Shown here piece after piece: positions 4,736 through 6,625 of a DNA stretch of 6,625 bases. Both the position numbers and the translations under genes were made by a program. The notes beneath the pieces were generated by a model that did not search any database, was not told the origin of the DNA, and saw only the letters and a program-made list of their open reading frames with translations. How positions within the stretch are numbered: position 1 is the first letter of the stretch; every line of letters starts with the position of its first letter. Source of the DNA: Patescibacteria group bacterium (GTDB lineage Bacteria; Patescibacteriota; Gracilibacteria; UM-FILTER-43-11); the NCBI GenBank assembly GCA_018814945.1, contig JAHIYT010000180.1, positions 1 to 6,625 on the forward strand, given 5' to 3'.

Positions 4736-5514
4736 TATTTTCCCCAGACTAACTTCTGAAATTTCTTCATCAAGTTTTTTGTGACAGGGCCTGGACGACC
4801 AGTACCGATTTTACGCCCATCAACCTCTACCACAGGCAATATGCCACTTGTCGTTTGGGTGATGAAAATTTCATCTGCATTTAACAAAGACTTATATTTT
4901 ATCCCCTTAAAGACACATTCTCCTGCGAGTTCCACAACGGTTTCTCGGGTAATGCCGAATAGAATTTCTTTATTTGTACTGTGCACAACGCCACCACTTA
5001 CCCAGAAGATGTTCGCATAAGCGCATTCGCGAATATATGTTCTTGAATCAACAAGAAGCGCTTCATATGCACCGCAATTTAAAGCGTGCTGTTTAGCTAA
5101 ATAGCAAAAGGCATCGGAAAGTTTTTTGGCATGAGGGATATTTCTTTTGCCATGGAATGAAACGAGCTTCACGCCTTTTTTATACATAACTTCAGGTTTC
5201 TTTTTGAGTTGTTCCATCATTACTATCAAATTGTTTTTTGTGAGGATTACTCTAATTTTTGCCTCACTCCATTTGCTTTTTTCAAGTACCTTACAAACTT
5301 CTTTAAACGTTTTACTTAAGGTCCACTTTGGCTTAAAACCAATAACATCGGCAGACATATAAAGACGCGCCAAGTGGTCATCTAATCTAAACACCTTTTT
5401 ATTATATGTACGGATGGTTTCGAAAACTGCGTAACCAAAAAGGAATGCTTCGCTTGTTACAGGAAACTTAGCCTTTTTCTCTTCTACGATTTTGCCGTCA
5501 ATTGATATTATCAT
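4735..5514 (-). CDS. pabC: Class IV (fold-type IV) PLP aminotransferase, probable aminodeoxychorismate lyase
   Basis: The protein is 259 residues. N-terminal FGYAVFETIRTYNKKVFRLD and HLARL.MSA, the PLP lysine (probably Lys130 in PHAKKL), EALLVDSRTYIRECAYANIF with Glu163, ILFGITRETVVELA and DEIFITQTTSGILPVVEVDG are the usual fold-type IV motifs. The family includes aminodeoxychorismate lyase, branched-chain aminotransferase and D-amino-acid aminotransferase; several stretches, notably TTSGILPVVEVDG and PGPVT, read like the D-amino-acid/branched-chain type. I call it PabC because it lies between pabB and folP, where it would release p-aminobenzoate and pyruvate from aminodeoxychorismate. It starts 36 bp after the pabB stop; an in-frame TAA just upstream makes the ATG at 5514 the first start, with AAGGA only one base away. 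It overlaps folP by one base. Confidence 0.82.
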   Translation of the reverse strand: MIISIDGKIVEEKKAKFPVTSEAFLFGYAVFETIRTYNKKVFRLDDHLARLYMSADVIGFKPKWTLSKTFKEVCKVLEKSKWSEAKIRVILTKNNLIVMMEQLKKKPEVMYKKGVKLVSFHGKRNIPHAKKLSDAFCYLAKQHALNCGAYEALLVDSRTYIRECAYANIFWVSGGVVHSTNKEILFGITRETVVELAGECVFKGIKYKSLLNADEIFITQTTSGILPVVEVDGRKIGTGRPGPVTKNLMKKFQKLVWGK

Positions 5515-5550
5515 GTCCTTAGCCCATTAAATGCTAAAGCCCTTTTCCTT

Positions 5551-6625
5551 TTAAAGTATACTCAAAAAACGCTCCGCTTTCAACATGCATTCTTCATATT
5601 CTTTTTCGGGGTCACTATCTGCGACTATTCCTCCACCAGCCCAGTATTCTATGTAACTGTCATGAACTAGGGCGGTACGAATACAGATGTTGAAGTCCAT
5701 GTTCGGATTGAAGGTCGAGTTGGGAGTCGAGTTGGAGATAGTATTGATCCTATCCGATCTTCTATACGATCCCCTATGTGATCCCCCATTCGAAATATAG
5801 CCAACACTCCCCGTAAAGATATTACGAGGAAGACCTTCTAGCTTTTCGATGTACTCCATTGCACGTTTTTTGGGACAACCGGTAATTGATCCACCTGGGA
5901 ACATGGCGGAAATTATGTCGCTGGTTTGGAGTCCGGACTCCAATTGACCTTCGACTTGAGAGTAGGTGTGCCAGATATTTTTTAATTCTAGTATTCCCCT
6001 TTCTTTAGCCAATTTTAGCGTTCCAAATTTACAGATTTTGCCGACGTCATTTCGCTCTAAATCGGTAATCATATCCAACTCCGCCCTTTCTTTTTCACTA
6101 TTTATTAGTTTTGTGAGGTTTTTATCTTTTTGCAAATTGGAAATTGGAAATTGGAAATTCCCGCTTTTGCGGGCGGTTCCTTTTATTGGTTGAGTGATTA
6201 TTTTTCCATTTTCTACTTTAAAAAGACGTTCTGGAGAAGAGCTGATTATATGAAATGTTCCGCAATTTATGTATGCAGCAAAATCAGCGGGATTTGCCTC
6301 GGTAAGTTTTAAAAATAAAGCGTATGGACTACCCTCGAACTTTTTACGGAAACGTATTGCGTAATTTAGCTGATAGATTTCACCAGCTGCAAGTAGTTCC
6401 TTTACCTGTCTAATTTTTTGAATGTACTGAGATTTGGTAACAGATTGTTGGAGTTTGCCGGAGGTTTTATAAATCATATTTATCCCTTCAGGCGCGATGA
6501 CGTCATCGCGCCTTCGGATTAATTTATCGTATTTATAAAACCGAGAATTTGGAATATCGTTTTTAAGATTTGGATTTGGATATGATATATATCCAATTGA
6601 TGTACCCTGAAGGCGCGGATGATCA
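5551..6625 (-). CDS. pabB: Aminodeoxychorismate synthase component I (partial, 5' end off the right edge)
   Basis: PabB aminates chorismate to 4-amino-4-deoxychorismate. The frame is open from the window end (first full codon 6624-6622) to the TAA at 5553-5551: 357 codons. The Met at 6477 is internal, since SIGYISYP and FYKYDKLI lie upstream in frame and resemble the N-terminal domain. Numbered from Met6477: GEIYQLN (32-38), SSSPERL (79-85), PIKGT (97-101), RAELDMITDLERNDVG (131-146), FPGGSITGCPKKRAME (193-208), IRTAL (266-270) and AGGGIVADSDPEKEYEE (280-296). Lys99 in PIKGT marks PabB; anthranilate synthase has PIAGT. Against the E. coli enzyme it has about six extra residues at GNFQFPISNLQ and about 26-28 extra between YISNG and MDFNICIRT, both repeat-encoded. 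No pabA is seen; it could be fused or upstream beyond the edge. Confidence 0.92.
   Translation of the reverse strand, partial: DHPRLQGTSIGYISYPNPNLKNDIPNSRFYKYDKLIRRRDDVIAPEGINMIYKTSGKLQQSVTKSQYIQKIRQVKELLAAGEIYQLNYAIRFRKKFEGSPYALFLKLTEANPADFAAYINCGTFHIISSSPERLFKVENGKIITQPIKGTARKSGNFQFPISNLQKDKNLTKLINSEKERAELDMITDLERNDVGKICKFGTLKLAKERGILELKNIWHTYSQVEGQLESGLQTSDIISAMFPGGSITGCPKKRAMEYIEKLEGLPRNIFTGSVGYISNGGSHRGSYRRSDRINTISNSTPNSTFNPNMDFNICIRTALVHDSYIEYWAGGGIVADSDPEKEYEECMLKAERFLSIL
5701..5784 (-). repeat. 84-bp coding minisatellite of 12-bp units inside pabB
   Basis: On the minus strand the block divides into seven 12-bp segments. Three are GGATC-type units (5773-5784, 5761-5772, 5749-5760: GGATCACATAGG, GGATCGTATAGA, AGATCGGATAGG). 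A 12-bp link follows (5737-5748), then three CAA-type units (5725-5736, 5713-5724, 5701-5712: TCCAACTCGACT, CCCAACTCGACC, TTCAATCCGAAC). They encode GSHR GSYR RSDR INTI SNST PNST FNPN. The block is in frame and sits at a beta-turn between the conserved YIS and MDFNICIRT segments. Confidence 0.8.
6134..6159. repeat. 7-bp tandem repeat (AAATTGG) in pabB
   Basis: Three exact AAATTGG units (6134-6140, 6141-6147, 6148-6154) are followed by AAATT (6155-6159). Because the unit is 7 bp, it is read in three phases and encodes NFQFPISNLQ. It lies just after the conserved PIKGT motif and adjoins the stem-loop at 6160-6173. Confidence 0.85.
6160..6173. repeat. GC-rich stem-loop CCCGC-TTTT-GCGGG in pabB
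   Basis: A perfect 5-bp GC stem with a TTTT loop, immediately next to the 7-bp tandem repeat. It lies within the coding frame (read on the minus strand as part of ARKSGN), so it is not a terminator; it more likely belongs to a repeat unit inserted into the gene. Confidence 0.6.
6490..6513. repeat. 24-bp perfect palindrome inside pabB
   Basis: AGGCGCGATGAC (6490-6501) is followed directly by its exact reverse complement GTCATCGCGCCT (6502-6513). It is GC-rich within an AT-rich gene and is read in frame as part of RRDDVIAP, in the poorly conserved stretch between the N-terminal domain and the chorismate-binding domain. A related half-palindrome occurs at 6612-6625. Confidence 0.85.
6612..6625. 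repeat. Truncated second palindrome at the window end
   Basis: GGCGCGGATGATCA shares the arm GGCGCG(G)ATGA with the 6490-6513 palindrome and ends on the self-complementary TGATCA. It looks like the left half and centre of a similar palindrome cut by the edge. The bases before each (CCCTTCA and CCCTGAA) are also similar. Confidence 0.5.

Noticed and set aside
5041..5058. TTCTTG-AATCAA-CAAGAA stem-loop
   Set aside because: It is inside conserved pabC coding sequence, has only a 6-bp stem and can be explained by chance in AT-rich DNA.
6160..6173. GC stem with T loop as a rho-independent terminator
   Set aside because: It is inside the pabB reading frame with conserved motifs on both sides, and no T-tract follows the stem.
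5551..6477. Met at 6477 as the pabB start
   Set aside because: The frame is open for 49 more codons to the window edge and contains PabB-like N-terminal sequence, so the true start is outside the window.
1..6625. CRISPR array, tRNA or rRNA genes, transposase
   Set aside because: No direct repeats with unique spacers, no cloverleaf or rRNA-like segments and no transposase motifs were seen on either strand.
1..6625. Recoded TGA (as in Gracilibacteria or SR1)
   Set aside because: queD ends at TGA at the normal family length, and none of the assigned genes contains an in-frame TGA.

Overview
The window carries most of a de novo folate (dihydropteroate) pathway in an AT-rich, tightly packed bacterial genome. 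Gene density, compact enzymes, near-absence of good Shine-Dalgarno sites, many short period repeats and use of the standard code (TGA is used as a stop) suggest a Candidate Phyla Radiation / Patescibacteria-type bacterium. That placement is an inference from style, not from a marker gene.

Layout, left to right. (1) 1-200 minus: 5' part of a YgjP/DUF45-type metallopeptidase gene that runs off the left edge. (2) 201-336: divergent intergenic region dominated by a long hairpin built from 8-nt repeats. (3) 337-1065 plus: five-helix membrane protein (Yip1-like) with an acidic soluble tail, overlapping (4) a class I SAM methyltransferase at 1058-1660 plus. (5) 1663-3295 minus: queD-type PTPS, then folK, then folE, in transcription order. 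(6) 3413-3952 plus: two small unrecognised genes behind a good sigma70-type promoter, splitting the folate genes into two blocks. (7) 3953-6625 minus: pabB (5' end beyond the right edge), pabC, folP, in transcription order, with pabC and folP overlapping by one base.

How the genes fit together. FolE turns GTP into 7,8-dihydroneopterin triphosphate. No dihydroneopterin aldolase (FolB) or Nudix pyrophosphohydrolase is present, but a COG0720 enzyme with both Cys and Glu in the active-site motif (CENLHGH) sits next to folK. It may convert dihydroneopterin triphosphate directly to 6-hydroxymethyldihydropterin, as PTPS-III-type enzymes do. FolK pyrophosphorylates this, PabB and PabC make p-aminobenzoate from chorismate, and FolP joins the two. 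PabA, FolC and DHFR are not in the window.

The most unusual gene is pabB. Its reading frame has absorbed several unrelated repeat structures without losing frame: an 84-bp block of seven 12-bp units in a hairpin of the catalytic domain, a 7-bp tandem repeat next to a GC-rich stem-loop, and a 24-bp perfect palindrome with half of a second related palindrome cut by the window end. Intergenic regions also hold long AT-rich hairpins. folK and folE lie in one reading frame separated by a single TAA.
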